IMG/VR virus record: IMGVR_UViG_3300030061_000852
Span: 1 to 21,097 of that record
Direction: 5' to 3' (one strand)
Origin: a virus
DNA length: 21,097 nt
Shown here: positions 6,734 through 15,405 of the stretch, in pieces
Layout: each line of letters starts with the position of its first letter
Numbering within the stretch: position 1 is the first letter of the stretch
The notes under the pieces: generated by a model
Seen by the model: the letters and a program-made list of their open reading frames with translations, nothing else
Database searches by the model: none
Told to the model about the DNA's origin: nothing
Made by a program: the position numbers and the translations under genes

Positions 6734-9700
6734 TTAACGTGAAGCTAACCCACCTCGCTTCTTTTTATTTGCTTTAGGCAAATTCTTTTTTTTAATAAAA
6801 CCACCTGATGCAGTAGAAAATCCCATATCAGAGGAATCTCCACCTGAAGCACTTCCTCCTCCCGGACTATCATCACTATCATTGTTATCATCATAATATG
6901 AACTATAGTCTACTTGAGGAGTTGTGGCTGAAAAATCATACTGTCCGGGTCTAGAACCTCCTGAACCTGAATATATATCATCTGTGACACCATAATCATC
7001 AGGTCCTGTAGGTATACTTGTATCAGCCTTACCTGACGCAATATCCTTTTTTACCTGTTGTTCTTGTAATAATTTCTCTCTTCTTTCTTTTGCTTCTCTA
7101 TCTCTTTTAGCTTTATCTGCTGCCTTTTTTTCTCTTTCATCAGCATCCCTTTGTAACTTGTCTTCAATAAGACCTGATGTTTTTTCTTTTTTTGTTTCTT
7201 TATTTAAATAATCTAAATAAGCCTGTGCTCTTGCTTTATCTTTTGGACTAGCAGAATCTTTAGTAGCCACTCTTTGTGCATCTTTCACACCACCCATAAA
7301 ACCTGAAGCTGCCATAGCTGCAAAACCATCACCTGCAGCAGAGAAACTACTGTAAGAAACCCCACCATCATCGCCCTGAGATTGACCATATATATCATAC
7401 GTTCCACCTGTTCTTGGGTCTATCTCTCCCGGCTTAAAACCCTTTTTAAAAGTAGGTGCTGTTCCTAAATATGTTGTAGCATCTTCATAGTTTTTACCAT
7501 ACACTGCTTGAGATAAAGAGTCTAACTTTGGATATTGGTCTTGGTCTCTTTCTTCACCTGACATTCCTTCATATTGTTGTTCAAACGTACTTATTATATT
7601 ATTAAATGCATCCGTTTGTGGTTGTCCTAAACCTAAACCTTCACCACCCATCATTCTACTACCTGCATCATAAGCACCTGCAACCATTCCAAGTGGACCT
7701 CCTGCTACTCCTAACATACCTGAAGCTAAGTTTCTAGCAAAAGCATTAGAACCTTTAGCCGAATCTATAGCATTTATTACAGCTAGTCCTCTCTGTGATT
7801 CTGACATTTTACTAAAACTGTCTTTTATTTTTTCAGTAGATTGACCACCGAACCTTGTATCTATTAAAGAATTATCTGTACCTCTAACTTGACTAGTGTC
7901 TGATAAAACATTAGAATCTCCACCATCATCTATAGGCTTTCTTACAGTAGCACTTTCCACTACAGGTTTTTCGACTTCAGCCTTTTCTTCTACATATTCT
8001 GTATAACCTTCAGGTATAGGATAGATAGGCTTGTCATTTATAAAAGGTATAAATAACTTCTGTCCTGCTGCATTTCTATATTCCTTTGTTACAGGTCTTT
8101 GACCCTGACTTGGTATAAGAGTTTGAAACGAAGGACCTGTTGTTTTAGGTGGTGTTACAGGTGCAACAGGTGGTATTGCTGTTTGGTTCTGTGGTACAAA
8201 AGGTTTGAAAGGTGCTGTTGTCTGTGCATAGTTTTGAAAGTAAGATGGTGTTGTCGCTATGTTAGTAGGAACTTGATATGTTCCTGTACCTGCCAATCCA
8301 CCTGTCTGCATTTCAATTTGTTCTCCTGCAATTCGTGGAGATGGCATAGATTGACCTGCGACATTCATAAAGCCACCTTCTGACATTTCTATATCGTTTA
8401 CATCAAAGGGTAAGTCATCAGGCATAGTAGCTTCTTCTGAATTACCTAGCTGACCCATCTTATCCATAGTGTTAATACCTTGTTTAGCCTGTTGTCGTAG
8501 GCTCATCAGTTTTTCTAAGCCATGATATCTTACGACATCTGCAGGTAGTACAAACTCACCTTCACTTAATTTAGCAGGTATGTCATCTCTCACTTCTTCT
8601 GCAGTAGATGCTTTAGGTATTTCGTTTCCTGATATAGGGTCTTTCTTGGCAGGAGACTTTGCCATGCCAATATCACCAAACATTTCTAACTGTTGTGCTT
8701 CTAAGTTCTTTTTAGGAGCACCTCCTATATTCATCTCCATACCTTCAGATTCTGTTTTAGCTACAACATAATCGTCTACACCTTGTTGCATATCATCTCC
8801 TTCTACTAATCCACCTTCAGCAAATTTTCTACCAAGAATATTCTCTACTTCATCTTTATATGGTAAATCTTTAACACCTTCTTGTTGTTGTATAGTTTTA
8901 ACCTCATCTTTTGATAAGACTCTATTTACTCTCATATTACCACCGACTACCCAATTATCACTGTCGGCTTGTCCATCTACGTAACTATAACTACCACCTA
9001 AAGGAACTTTATCATTTATATCTGTCTTACCTTCTTTGGCTAATATAGATTGATAATCAACGTCATCTGCCATATCAACTTCTGCAAATACTTGGTCTTC
9101 GGCTCGTCTTTTGACATATAGTTGCCCTTTTCTTTTTCTTATGGCTTCAGGTGCTATTCCTGCTTTTAATAACTTATCTGCTTCTTTACTAGTAACTTTT
9201 AAATCTTGAGGACCTATATGCGTTGCCACAGGTTTCTGACTAGCATGATATCCGGGTCTTGCTGCTACTGCTAATACTGTTCCGTGCTCTGCTCCTTCTT
9301 TTGGTTTAGATACGGAATATCCTGCATCCTGTAACATCTTTTTAGTTTTTTCATCAGGAACAATTATCGGAACACCTGTTCCTTTTTTCTTTTCTCCCTT
9401 TGTTCTTTTAGCACCTTTACTTGGAACATATAATCTACCATTAGGTGCTTCAAAGGATTCTTTAGGAAAGTTTGCTTCTGTAAATACTTTTTCAGGTATT
9501 CTTGTATCTGCGTCTACAAATAAAGGATACAGTCCACCATCATCTCTTTGTACAAATAATTTGTATGCTTTTCTTGTTTGTTTAAATTCTTGTTGTCCTG
9601 TGCCTTGAGGAGTTTGGTTTGGTTTTTGCAAAACCTCTTTAGTTTGCTTTCGCAAGTCTCTAGCTTCTTTAGCTAACTTTCTTAGTGCCTTTAAGCTCAT
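6734..9700 (-). CDS. Large internal or ejected virion protein with an N-terminal polyvalent-type module
   Basis: The 988-aa protein starts in a TAATG junction and ends with two TAA stops. Residues about 44-263 contain AYKLFVQRDDGGLYPLFVDAD, RPGYHASQKPVATHIG, QVFAEVDMADDVDYQ and NWVVGGNMRVNRVLS, a module I recall from very large phage proteins of the polyvalent type whose biochemical role is not settled. Residues 369-430 carry DDIPAKLSEGEFVLPADVV, frequent in marine phage virion proteins. A Pro-rich linker (about 500-530), a glycine-rich hydrophobic stretch (655-680) that could insert into membranes, a charged coiled coil (830-885) and a basic tail ending RGGLASR follow. GG followed by Leu or Phe occurs six times. 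Its place between portal and scaffold suits a protein packed in the head and ejected with DNA. No catalytic function can be assigned. Confidence 0.62.
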   Translation of the reverse strand: MSLKALRKLAKEARDLRKQTKEVLQKPNQTPQGTGQQEFKQTRKAYKLFVQRDDGGLYPLFVDADTRIPEKVFTEANFPKESFEAPNGRLYVPSKGAKRTKGEKKKGTGVPIIVPDEKTKKMLQDAGYSVSKPKEGAEHGTVLAVAARPGYHASQKPVATHIGPQDLKVTSKEADKLLKAGIAPEAIRKRKGQLYVKRRAEDQVFAEVDMADDVDYQSILAKEGKTDINDKVPLGGSYSYVDGQADSDNWVVGGNMRVNRVLSKDEVKTIQQQEGVKDLPYKDEVENILGRKFAEGGLVEGDDMQQGVDDYVVAKTESEGMEMNIGGAPKKNLEAQQLEMFGDIGMAKSPAKKDPISGNEIPKASTAEEVRDDIPAKLSEGEFVLPADVVRYHGLEKLMSLRQQAKQGINTMDKMGQLGNSEEATMPDDLPFDVNDIEMSEGGFMNVAGQSMPSPRIAGEQIEMQTGGLAGTGTYQVPTNIATTPSYFQNYAQTTAPFKPFVPQNQTAIPPVAPVTPPKTTGPSFQTLIPSQGQRPVTKEYRNAAGQKLFIPFINDKPIYPIPEGYTEYVEEKAEVEKPVVESATVRKPIDDGGDSNVLSDTSQVRGTDNSLIDTRFGGQSTEKIKDSFSKMSESQRGLAVINAIDSAKGSNAFARNLASGMLGVAGGPLGMVAGAYDAGSRMMGGEGLGLGQPQTDAFNNIISTFEQQYEGMSGEERDQDQYPKLDSLSQAVYGKNYEDATTYLGTAPTFKKGFKPGEIDPRTGGTYDIYGQSQGDDGGVSYSSFSAAGDGFAAMAASGFMGGVKDAQRVATKDSASPKDKARAQAYLDYLNKETKKEKTSGLIEDKLQRDADEREKKAADKAKRDREAKERREKLLQEQQVKKDIASGKADTSIPTGPDDYGVTDDIYSGSGGSRPGQYDFSATTPQVDYSSYYDDNNDSDDSPGGGSASGGDSSDMGFSTASGGFIKKKNLPKANKKKRGGLASR

Positions 9701-9906
9701 TACTTATCTTTACCAATAACTTCTTCTCTCAACAACTTTAATCTTTGTAAAGTTACAATACTACCTTGTGCTCTATGAACAGTAATCATATCACTAGCCT
9801 GTTCTAATACTTTATGTTGTCCACTTATAAGAGTATCTAAATACTTATTGAAGTGGTGCTGATGGCTGACCATCGGCTTGAGGTTGCCCAATATCTGCTT
9901 GTCCAC
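9700..9906 (-). CDS. Small protein between portal and internal protein genes
   Basis: This short helical protein ends ...TLQRLKLLREEVIGKDK, and its stop overlaps the start of the 988-aa gene (TAATG). The start is uncertain. A GTG at 9906 has AGGAG 9 nt upstream and would give 68 aa, overlapping the portal gene by 62 bp. An ATG at 9873 would give 57 aa but lacks a clear ribosome-binding site. The sequence is rich in His and Gln near the start and has no membrane segment. Small genes after the portal occur in many podoviruses. I do not recognise this family. Confidence 0.6.
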   Translation of the reverse strand: MDKQILGNLKPMVSHQHHFNKYLDTLISGQHKVLEQASDMITVHRAQGSIVTLQRLKLLREEVIGKDK

Positions 9907-11986
9907 CTTGATTATCTCCTGCGAAACCTTGCTCTCCCGGAATAGGTGCTTGTCCTGTTCCTATGTTTCCACCCCCTGCTCCTGTTGGGTCTAACGGATT
10001 AGCACCTGCAGGTGGTTGTTGCTGTGGTTGTTCTTGGGGTTGTTGTCCTCTAAACTCTTTTAATAGCTCTGCCTGTATCGCAGCTTCTCTCATATCGTTT
10101 GTAACTTTTTCAGGGTCTAAGTCCATAGCCTTTGCTATCTCTCTAATTATATAGTCAAACTTAGCGAAAGGTGCAAGTGCAGGATTAGATGCTACCTGTA
10201 AGAATCCCATCAATCTTTGTGACCTAACTTCATTAGCCATTAGACTTTCTGTTCCTCTAGCCTTAACTTCTAAGTCACCTTTTATATCAGGGTCAAAGTT
10301 AAACTGCATATTAAATCTAAACAATCCTTCGCCCAAAGGCTTCAGTAAGTAATCATCTACATTCTTGATGACAGTTTTAATACTACCACTTGCTGCATTC
10401 ATTAACATAGATATGCCTGAAGCAGTTCTACCTACACCTGATACACCTGTCTGTCCATGTGCAAACGATGGTAGTCCTGTGCTTTCATCTGCAAGTTGTC
10501 TAGCCTTATCAAATAGTTGTAGGTTTTCATTGGATACGTTAGGAAACTTAGTACCAAAGATTGCTTGTCCGGGAGCACCACCCTGTCTTCTAAACACTTT
10601 GCCGGGATATACAGATAAATCCTGCCCGGGAACTAAGTTAGTTTCATCTACCTCTATAAGTAAGTTACCTGATAGTACAGCATTATCCACAGCCATTCTC
10701 ATAAAGCCATTCATCAATGTCTGCGTATCATCCATGTTTTCTGCTAAACCCACACCAAAGAATGAGTATGGATTTAGTTCGTAGGGGGAAGCCATGTAAG
10801 GTATCTTAGCAGGTTTAAAAGGATTTAATACAACTCTTAATAATTTATTATTGCAAACCCAAATGTTTGCTTGTAGTTCTTCAAAGTCTTTTAATTCTTT
10901 AGGTATGTCTACTTCTTGGTCAAGGAGCATATCCACATCTATCATACCCCAATATTCAAGAACTTCAAATCTTTCTACGTAGTTTTCTTGATTGTAATCT
11001 GTTAGGTCATCTTCCCAATATTTCTTGACATAGTTCTCGCCATCTGATATTACTTCTTCTATAACTTGTTTACGAAAGAAAGGTCTCTTCTTTAGAGAAC
11101 GTAACTCTGTTCTAGACATCTTGTGTCTTTCAATAACAAACTGTGCTTGGTCTATGTTTGTAGAATCAGGGTCAGGATAAAAGTTCCACACAGATACGTT
11201 AGTCACTTGAGGAACAGTCTTAAATACAGGACTGTAAACTCCTTCGTCATTCCAATTAGGATATTCTTTATCTACAGCGAAAGGTCCTTTCATAACTCCT
11301 GTACCAAACAATGACATCTCAAAAGCTGTGCTTCTTAGATGTTTGTTAGCATTTGATTCTTGCAGTTGGTCCATGATTTGTTTTTCCATAGACTTTGCAG
11401 CAATCATAGCAGGACTAAATGTTATTGCTGTTGGTGTTTTCCCTGCTTCGCCTTTAAGGTTTTCAATACCTTCCAAGTCTTCTTGGATAGGACCAAGACC
11501 TTCCTGCAAGCTCTTCGCAGTCGCACCTTTCGGAAAATCCTTGCCATCTCCCATAAAACCATAAGGCGATGAAAACTCATCCAATCTATCACGTATTTCT
11601 TCAGGCTCTTTAGGGTCGAAACTAACATTCTTCAATACTCCTTCAGGTAACTCTGTTGGTTCTATACTTATAGGAAACTTATTTCCTGCGAATAGAACGT
11701 CTACTATTTGACCATAGGCAGCTAATGTTTTAGTTTTAGTTATCTTAATAAATACTCTTGACTTCTCTGCTTCAGTAAATTGAACATCAGGACCATACAA
11801 ACCTCTGTAGTTTCTATAGGCTCTAACCCATCTAAGCTCGTCTTCGTATCTGTAATCTTCAGACTTTTTAAATTTACCCATAACATAATCTACTATGTTA
11901 CTTACTTGGTAATCTGTCTCATCTGTCCTGTCAGAATCCTCTAAAGCTATTGCTTCGTCTTCTAACATCATTTCATCTTCTGCCAT
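9845..11986 (-). CDS. Portal protein
   Basis: From the ATG at 11986 this is a 713-aa protein. The start lies one base after the terminase stop and 6 nt after GGAT; a TTG further upstream is less likely. Residues 48-105 (EDELRWVRAYRNYRGLYG then KTLAAYGQIVDVLFAG) and 391-440 (PAKIPYMASPYELNPYSFFG, then GLAENMDDTQTLMNGFMR and MAVDNAVLSG) are characteristic of podovirus head-tail connectors. WNFYPDPDS near 268 is another portal hallmark. The last 70 or so residues are low-complexity Gln/Pro/Gly, probably disordered. The protein forms the dodecameric DNA channel to which the terminase docks, and its gene follows directly after terL. Confidence 0.9.
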   Translation of the reverse strand: MAEDEMMLEDEAIALEDSDRTDETDYQVSNIVDYVMGKFKKSEDYRYEDELRWVRAYRNYRGLYGPDVQFTEAEKSRVFIKITKTKTLAAYGQIVDVLFAGNKFPISIEPTELPEGVLKNVSFDPKEPEEIRDRLDEFSSPYGFMGDGKDFPKGATAKSLQEGLGPIQEDLEGIENLKGEAGKTPTAITFSPAMIAAKSMEKQIMDQLQESNANKHLRSTAFEMSLFGTGVMKGPFAVDKEYPNWNDEGVYSPVFKTVPQVTNVSVWNFYPDPDSTNIDQAQFVIERHKMSRTELRSLKKRPFFRKQVIEEVISDGENYVKKYWEDDLTDYNQENYVERFEVLEYWGMIDVDMLLDQEVDIPKELKDFEELQANIWVCNNKLLRVVLNPFKPAKIPYMASPYELNPYSFFGVGLAENMDDTQTLMNGFMRMAVDNAVLSGNLLIEVDETNLVPGQDLSVYPGKVFRRQGGAPGQAIFGTKFPNVSNENLQLFDKARQLADESTGLPSFAHGQTGVSGVGRTASGISMLMNAASGSIKTVIKNVDDYLLKPLGEGLFRFNMQFNFDPDIKGDLEVKARGTESLMANEVRSQRLMGFLQVASNPALAPFAKFDYIIREIAKAMDLDPEKVTNDMREAAIQAELLKEFRGQQPQEQPQQQPPAGANPLDPTGAGGGNIGTGQAPIPGEQGFAGDNQGGQADIGQPQADGQPSAPLQ

Positions 11987-11987
11987 A

Positions 11988-13535
11988 TTAATATCCAAAT
12001 GTTGAGTCTGCTACAGGCATATTACTTGTTGGTCTACCCATAGGTTCATAGTCAAATATACTAAATCTAGGTCTTGACATAATGCCATATCTTAGTGCGT
12101 CATATATATGGTCTTCGGCTCTTGTATCCACATCTTCAGGATTTCTTTTATCTAAAGGTATTGCAGGTAGTTGAGAGATTGTTTCTGTGCAAGTGTTAAA
12201 AAATACCATTCTTGGTTGTTCAGTAAATTCATCGATTTGCAATCTCCTATGTATTTCATTCTTACCTGATACCCTACTTCCTTTACTTCTATCTGATGGT
12301 CTAAACCTGCATCCCTTCATAATCATTTGTTCTGCTAGTGAAGGTCCTGTATCACCACGTTTGTGCCACAAGGAACTATCTAATACACCATACTTTATAT
12401 TGCCGTCTTCTGATTCTGCATCTAATATCATATCTGCCAAATCTGTGGCAAGGACTTTAGAAACATACAACTCTCTATATATAACAAGTTGCTCATCTGG
12501 AGAAACAGCAAACCACAACACAGCACTATAAGAACCATAACCATAGTCACAAGCACGAAACTTAACCCAATTTCTTGGAATTGAAAAAGGCTCAATAACG
12601 TGATTATCCCTATCAAACTCAGTGAAAGCAGCACCTTCTTTAATATCCCAATCACCTTCAAGCAACTGTCTCTTTTGGTGTTCTGGTAAGGATAGAAGCA
12701 TTGCTTCGTAATCCCCTTGAGATGATAGATATGGGTTGTCAGATAATCTAGCAGGTATGAATCTTCTTTTGAATAGTGCCTCACCTGCTTTACTATGCCC
12801 ATCAGGGTATTTGAGAACCTTCCCTGTTTCAATGTTTGTGGCATCAAATTTTCTTCCATAAGGTGCAGGGTCAATAAACATCTTCTTAACCCACTGATGA
12901 CCCGGACCTCCGGGGTTCGTTGTTGCTCTCATATACACTGGTAAATCAGAAGCAGTAGAACGTAATCTTGACCTCATGTAATTCCAAGCAAAGGGTGTTG
13001 CCCATTGCGTTAATTCGTCAAAGCCTATCCAACTAAAAGCTAAACCTTGATATCTTAGTACATCATCATCTCGGTCTAGGTAGGACATCCACAGTCTTGC
13101 ACCTGACGGAGCTACCCATTGCATCTTTCTTTCCGACCATTTTATCCCTTTGTATATAAGAGGATATAATTCTCTAGACTTCCAAACAAGTTCTCTTAGT
13201 TCTTCTGTCGTGTGTCGTAATAACAAGCCACTAAATTGTGGGTGATTCATATATCTTAGTGGGTCAGCCAACATAGCATACGACTTGCCACCCCCTGCAC
13301 TTCCCCCATATAACACTTCTCTTTCAGGAGAAGCAAGGAACTCTGTTTGAGGACCTTTATTGGGTTGGAACACTACGTTCTGTTCTTCTACAGGTACTTG
13401 TTCTACGTCTTTTAATACTTTAGGCTTTTGCTCCGATTCTACTTTCTTCGATGGCTTTCGCTTTCTCGATTGCTTTCTGGGCATACTCGGACCATCGTTT
13501 AAGAGTTCTAGCCTTGTTCTTACGTTGTCGTTCAT
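11988..13535 (-). CDS. terL: Terminase large subunit (packaging ATPase and nuclease)
   Basis: This 515-aa protein shows all expected motifs: Walker A GGSAGGGKS (77-85), Walker B SWIGFDE (168-174, catalytic E174), coupling motif ATTNPGG (204-210), and an RNase H-like nuclease with acidic residues at D330 (RACDYGYG), D386 (GVLDSS) and D475/D479 (EDHIYDALRYG). It pumps DNA into the procapsid and cuts the concatemer. The first ATG gives a 116-bp overlap with the upstream gene; a second ATG at 13484 would reduce this to 65 bp. Neither has a strong ribosome-binding site. The basic N-terminal 60 residues lie before the conserved ATPase core, so the start is uncertain but the function is not. Confidence 0.95.
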   Translation of the reverse strand: MNDNVRTRLELLNDGPSMPRKQSRKRKPSKKVESEQKPKVLKDVEQVPVEEQNVVFQPNKGPQTEFLASPEREVLYGGSAGGGKSYAMLADPLRYMNHPQFSGLLLRHTTEELRELVWKSRELYPLIYKGIKWSERKMQWVAPSGARLWMSYLDRDDDVLRYQGLAFSWIGFDELTQWATPFAWNYMRSRLRSTASDLPVYMRATTNPGGPGHQWVKKMFIDPAPYGRKFDATNIETGKVLKYPDGHSKAGEALFKRRFIPARLSDNPYLSSQGDYEAMLLSLPEHQKRQLLEGDWDIKEGAAFTEFDRDNHVIEPFSIPRNWVKFRACDYGYGSYSAVLWFAVSPDEQLVIYRELYVSKVLATDLADMILDAESEDGNIKYGVLDSSLWHKRGDTGPSLAEQMIMKGCRFRPSDRSKGSRVSGKNEIHRRLQIDEFTEQPRMVFFNTCTETISQLPAIPLDKRNPEDVDTRAEDHIYDALRYGIMSRPRFSIFDYEPMGRPTSNMPVADSTFGY

Positions 13536-13821
13536 GTAATAATCTTTTTCTCAAACCTATGTGGGATATCTGTCTTCCTGTTTTTGTGGTTAGCCAATTA
13601 GCAACTTGTCGTAGTGAATATTGTTTTATGTATCGTCTAGCTAATTGTAGTGCTTCTAACTCATAAGGTATAGGGTCAAGTAACTCGTTATCGTCTTCAT
13701 TAATCGCATATCCAAATGGAACAGTTCTTGCTATACGTGGTATCTGTATCCATTCCTTTTCATCTTCATCTTTTAAATCTGTGGGTTGTGGTAGCTTCCA
13801 CTTACCTAAACTTCTATCCAT
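13420..13821 (-). CDS. Helix-turn-helix protein upstream of terminase large subunit
   Basis: This 133-aa protein starts in a TAATG junction with the small-terminase gene and ends inside terL in another frame. Residues about 69-95 (SLRQVANWLTTKTGRQISH and IGLRKRL) look like a resolvase-type helix-turn-helix. They are followed by a long basic helix (RQRKNKARTLKRWSEYAQKA). An acidic linker lies around 15-23 and 41-50. It may be a second packaging-site recognition factor or a regulator. Proteins like this precede terL in several environmental phages, as far as I remember. DNA binding is inferred. Confidence 0.65.
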   Translation of the reverse strand: MDRSLGKWKLPQPTDLKDEDEKEWIQIPRIARTVPFGYAINEDDNELLDPIPYELEALQLARRYIKQYSLRQVANWLTTKTGRQISHIGLRKRLLHERQRKNKARTLKRWSEYAQKAIEKAKAIEESRIGAKA

Positions 13822-14183
13822 TATCCCTGTTTCGGTGGTAATATCATTACACCACCTGATGCCTCTACTTGTACTTTCTCAGTTTTAATTAAACCAACTC
13901 TGTCAAGTAATTCTTTTGATGCAGATAACTTATCTCTAATACCTAACTGTGTTGGGTCATCAACTCCACTAACCATAGCCACTGCTGCTTTTGGTGCGTT
14001 GCGACTCATGTATAATTGTGTAGCTTCCATTATCTCTTCTTTCATAGATGCTACTACAGAAGTTGTTGCAGACTTCCCTGAATAACCTGCTAGTAGTTTT
14101 GCTTGTACAACATCACCATTTGCCTCTTCAAAAAGAACGTCTAAAAACTTCTGTTGTCTTTCTGTTAGCTCCCTCTTTTTCAT
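13821..14183 (-). CDS. Terminase small subunit
   Basis: The preferred start is the ATG at 14183, which overlaps the lysozyme stop (ATGA) and gives 120 aa beginning MKKRELTERQQKFLDVL. A longer reading from 14252 would run 73 bp into the lysozyme gene. The pattern LTERQQKFLDVLF, AKLLAGYS (29-35) and a downstream helix is that of the Terminase_2-like helix-turn-helix that recognises the packaging site. KLSASKELLDRVGL (85-98) resembles the oligomerisation helix of these proteins. It lies two genes before terL and is translationally coupled to both neighbours. The family assignment rests on motif and position. Confidence 0.75.
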   Translation of the reverse strand: MKKRELTERQQKFLDVLFEEANGDVVQAKLLAGYSGKSATTSVVASMKEEIMEATQLYMSRNAPKAAVAMVSGVDDPTQLGIRDKLSASKELLDRVGLIKTEKVQVEASGGVMILPPKQG

Positions 14184-14635
14184 ATAGGCACTCCATATCT
14201 TATAACTCTCTCTATTAGTCTTTGTGCTCTGTTGGTTGTTTGTTTGTACCAACGTGAGTCTTCCATCTGCTCTGCCATTTCAGGATAGTCTTCATTCTGT
14301 ACAGCAGCAATCATCTTTTTAAATTTGGATAAACGAGGCTTCCCTAATTGGAATGACATATTTATTAATACGTGTTGTATATCTTCAGGCAGACTATCAA
14401 AGTTATTAAATAAAGATTGACAGTCTTTTATAGATACTTCTATATCCTTTTCAAACCATTCGTTAACTTGCTCGTTAGGTACTTTTGTTCCTATAGGCTT
14501 ATCGTAATATTCAGCATCCCATTCAGTAATCAAATGCCCTATTCCCCCAGTCAAATGGGATTCTGAGCAGAGGTACAATTCGTATTTTATTCCCTCATCA
14601 TCAGCTATCTCATTTTGTAATGTAACTAGATTCAT
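14180..14635 (-). CDS. Endolysin, T4-type lysozyme (GH24)
   Basis: This 151-aa protein is similar in length and order to T4 lysozyme (164 aa). The active-site region has E14, C23 and T29, the spacing E-8-x-T-type triad of GH24, followed by GGIGHLI. INMSFQLGKPRLSKFKKM and SRWYKQTTNRAQRLIERV match conserved T4 segments (INMVFQMG, SRWYNQTPNRA). The usual aspartate is replaced by cysteine. No signal peptide is seen, so release would need the holin encoded nearby. AAGGAAA precedes the ATG, and a consensus promoter lies 70-100 bp upstream. It cleaves the glycan strands of host peptidoglycan at lysis. Confidence 0.92.
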   Translation of the reverse strand: MNLVTLQNEIADDEGIKYELYLCSESHLTGGIGHLITEWDAEYYDKPIGTKVPNEQVNEWFEKDIEVSIKDCQSLFNNFDSLPEDIQHVLINMSFQLGKPRLSKFKKMIAAVQNEDYPEMAEQMEDSRWYKQTTNRAQRLIERVIRYGVPI

Positions 14636-14706
14636 TTACTTTCCTTGTCTGACCTCTTCTAATTTCTTTTACGTGTAGATGCCAAAAATAATTACTTATC
14701 TTATTA

Positions 14707-14735
14707 ATTATAACAAATATCTTTAAGAATGTCAA
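14707..14735 (-). promoter_or_regulatory. Perfect sigma-70 promoter before lysozyme and terminase genes
   Basis: The minus strand has TTGACA (14735-14730), a 17-bp spacer and TATAAT (14712-14707), with TGT directly before the -10 (extended -10). It lies in the 111-bp gap between the NFU and lysozyme genes. Transcription would start near 14700. Confidence 0.88.
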
Positions 14736-14746
14736 GGCTTTAATTT

Positions 14747-15013
14747 TCATTGGTAATATGGACTCGCTGTAGAATTAGGGTCTTCTATGCCTTCAACAGC
14801 TAATACTTCAGGTATATAATACTTTAACATATTCTCTATTCCCATCTTTAGTGTTTGTGTGGACATTGCACATCCACTACACGCACCACTTAAAAACACT
14901 GTTACTATACCATCATTAAAAGATTTTAACTCTACGTGTCCACCATGCATTTGAACACTAGGTAATATAGACTCTGTTATTATTTTATTAATTCTTTCCT
15001 CTACGTCAAGCAT
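14747..15013 (-). CDS. NFU-domain Fe-S cluster scaffold or carrier
   Basis: This 88-aa protein is a complete stand-alone NFU domain (NifU C-terminal type). ILPSVQMHGGHVELKSF (16-32) matches the family's HGG/DGG region, and SGACSGCAMSTQTLKMGIE (42-60) carries the CxxC pair C45 and C48 that bridges a 4Fe-4S cluster between two monomers. IPEVLAVEGI completes the domain. The start overlaps the holin stop (TAATG), so it is translated with the lysis genes. In cells NFU proteins carry Fe-S clusters to apoproteins. Here the target could be a host enzyme or a phage protein such as the nearby DUF1289 fusion. The family call is firm; the role in infection is unknown. Confidence 0.92.
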   Translation of the reverse strand: MLDVEERINKIITESILPSVQMHGGHVELKSFNDGIVTVFLSGACSGCAMSTQTLKMGIENMLKYYIPEVLAVEGIEDPNSTASPYYQ

Positions 15014-15405
15014 TACTTCTTTTTAAACATCTTTGCTGCTTGTCCGACACCCTTAATCCCAAATGATGCACTAATTGCGATATATAAGAGGTACTGATAC
15101 CATTCTGGTAAAGTTGCCAATATACTAAATCCATGTTCCACATACTCTGTCATCCCGGGAATGAAGACTAAAATTGCAGGAGTTAGTAGGACAACTAAGG
15201 CAAACTCGTCTTTCCAAGATTCGTTTGTGGCATCAGCCATTTTACCTTCCCACGCAATTTCACCTGCTGCAACTTTCTCTGCTACTGTTGCTCTTGCCTT
15301 TGCTTCGGCTACTTTAGCGAGTCCATCGGCTTTGGTTTTTTCTACTTTGTTTTGAAACCACGTTCCTGCGAGATTTGCGAGTGGTCCTATCAGTGCTTGT
15401 ATCAT
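15013..15405 (-). CDS. Holin, 3TM gene-transfer-agent type
   Basis: This 130-aa protein has an N-terminal amphipathic helix (IGPLANLAGTWFQ), a charged Ala-rich stretch (20-50), and the SWKDEFALVVLLTPAILVF segment (63-81). A second hydrophobic segment (LPEWYQYLLYIAISASFGIKG, 99-119) and a lysine tail follow. The SWKDE motif, a proline-containing membrane helix and the final ISASFGIKG are what I remember from the GTA_holin_3TM family. Holins open the inner membrane so that a signal-less lysozyme can reach the wall. The ATG is preceded by AGGAGA. The NFU gene separates it from the lysozyme. The family call is from memory of the motif. Confidence 0.78.
   Translation of the reverse strand: MIQALIGPLANLAGTWFQNKVEKTKADGLAKVAEAKARATVAEKVAAGEIAWEGKMADATNESWKDEFALVVLLTPAILVFIPGMTEYVEHGFSILATLPEWYQYLLYIAISASFGIKGVGQAAKMFKKK

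Noticed and set aside
6721-7800. Strong strand-biased excess of the pentamer ACCTG (about 13 copies in 1.1 kb)
   Set aside because: On the coding strand this is CAGGT, which arises from Ala/Ser/Thr/Pro codons ending in CA followed by the glycine codon GGT, a common dipeptide here. A codon-pair-corrected count over the genome would be needed to revive it as a Chi-like or packaging motif.
12428-12874. 148-aa minus-strand frame inside the terminase gene
   Set aside because: It lies wholly within the conserved nuclease and linker part of terL in another frame and has no family features.
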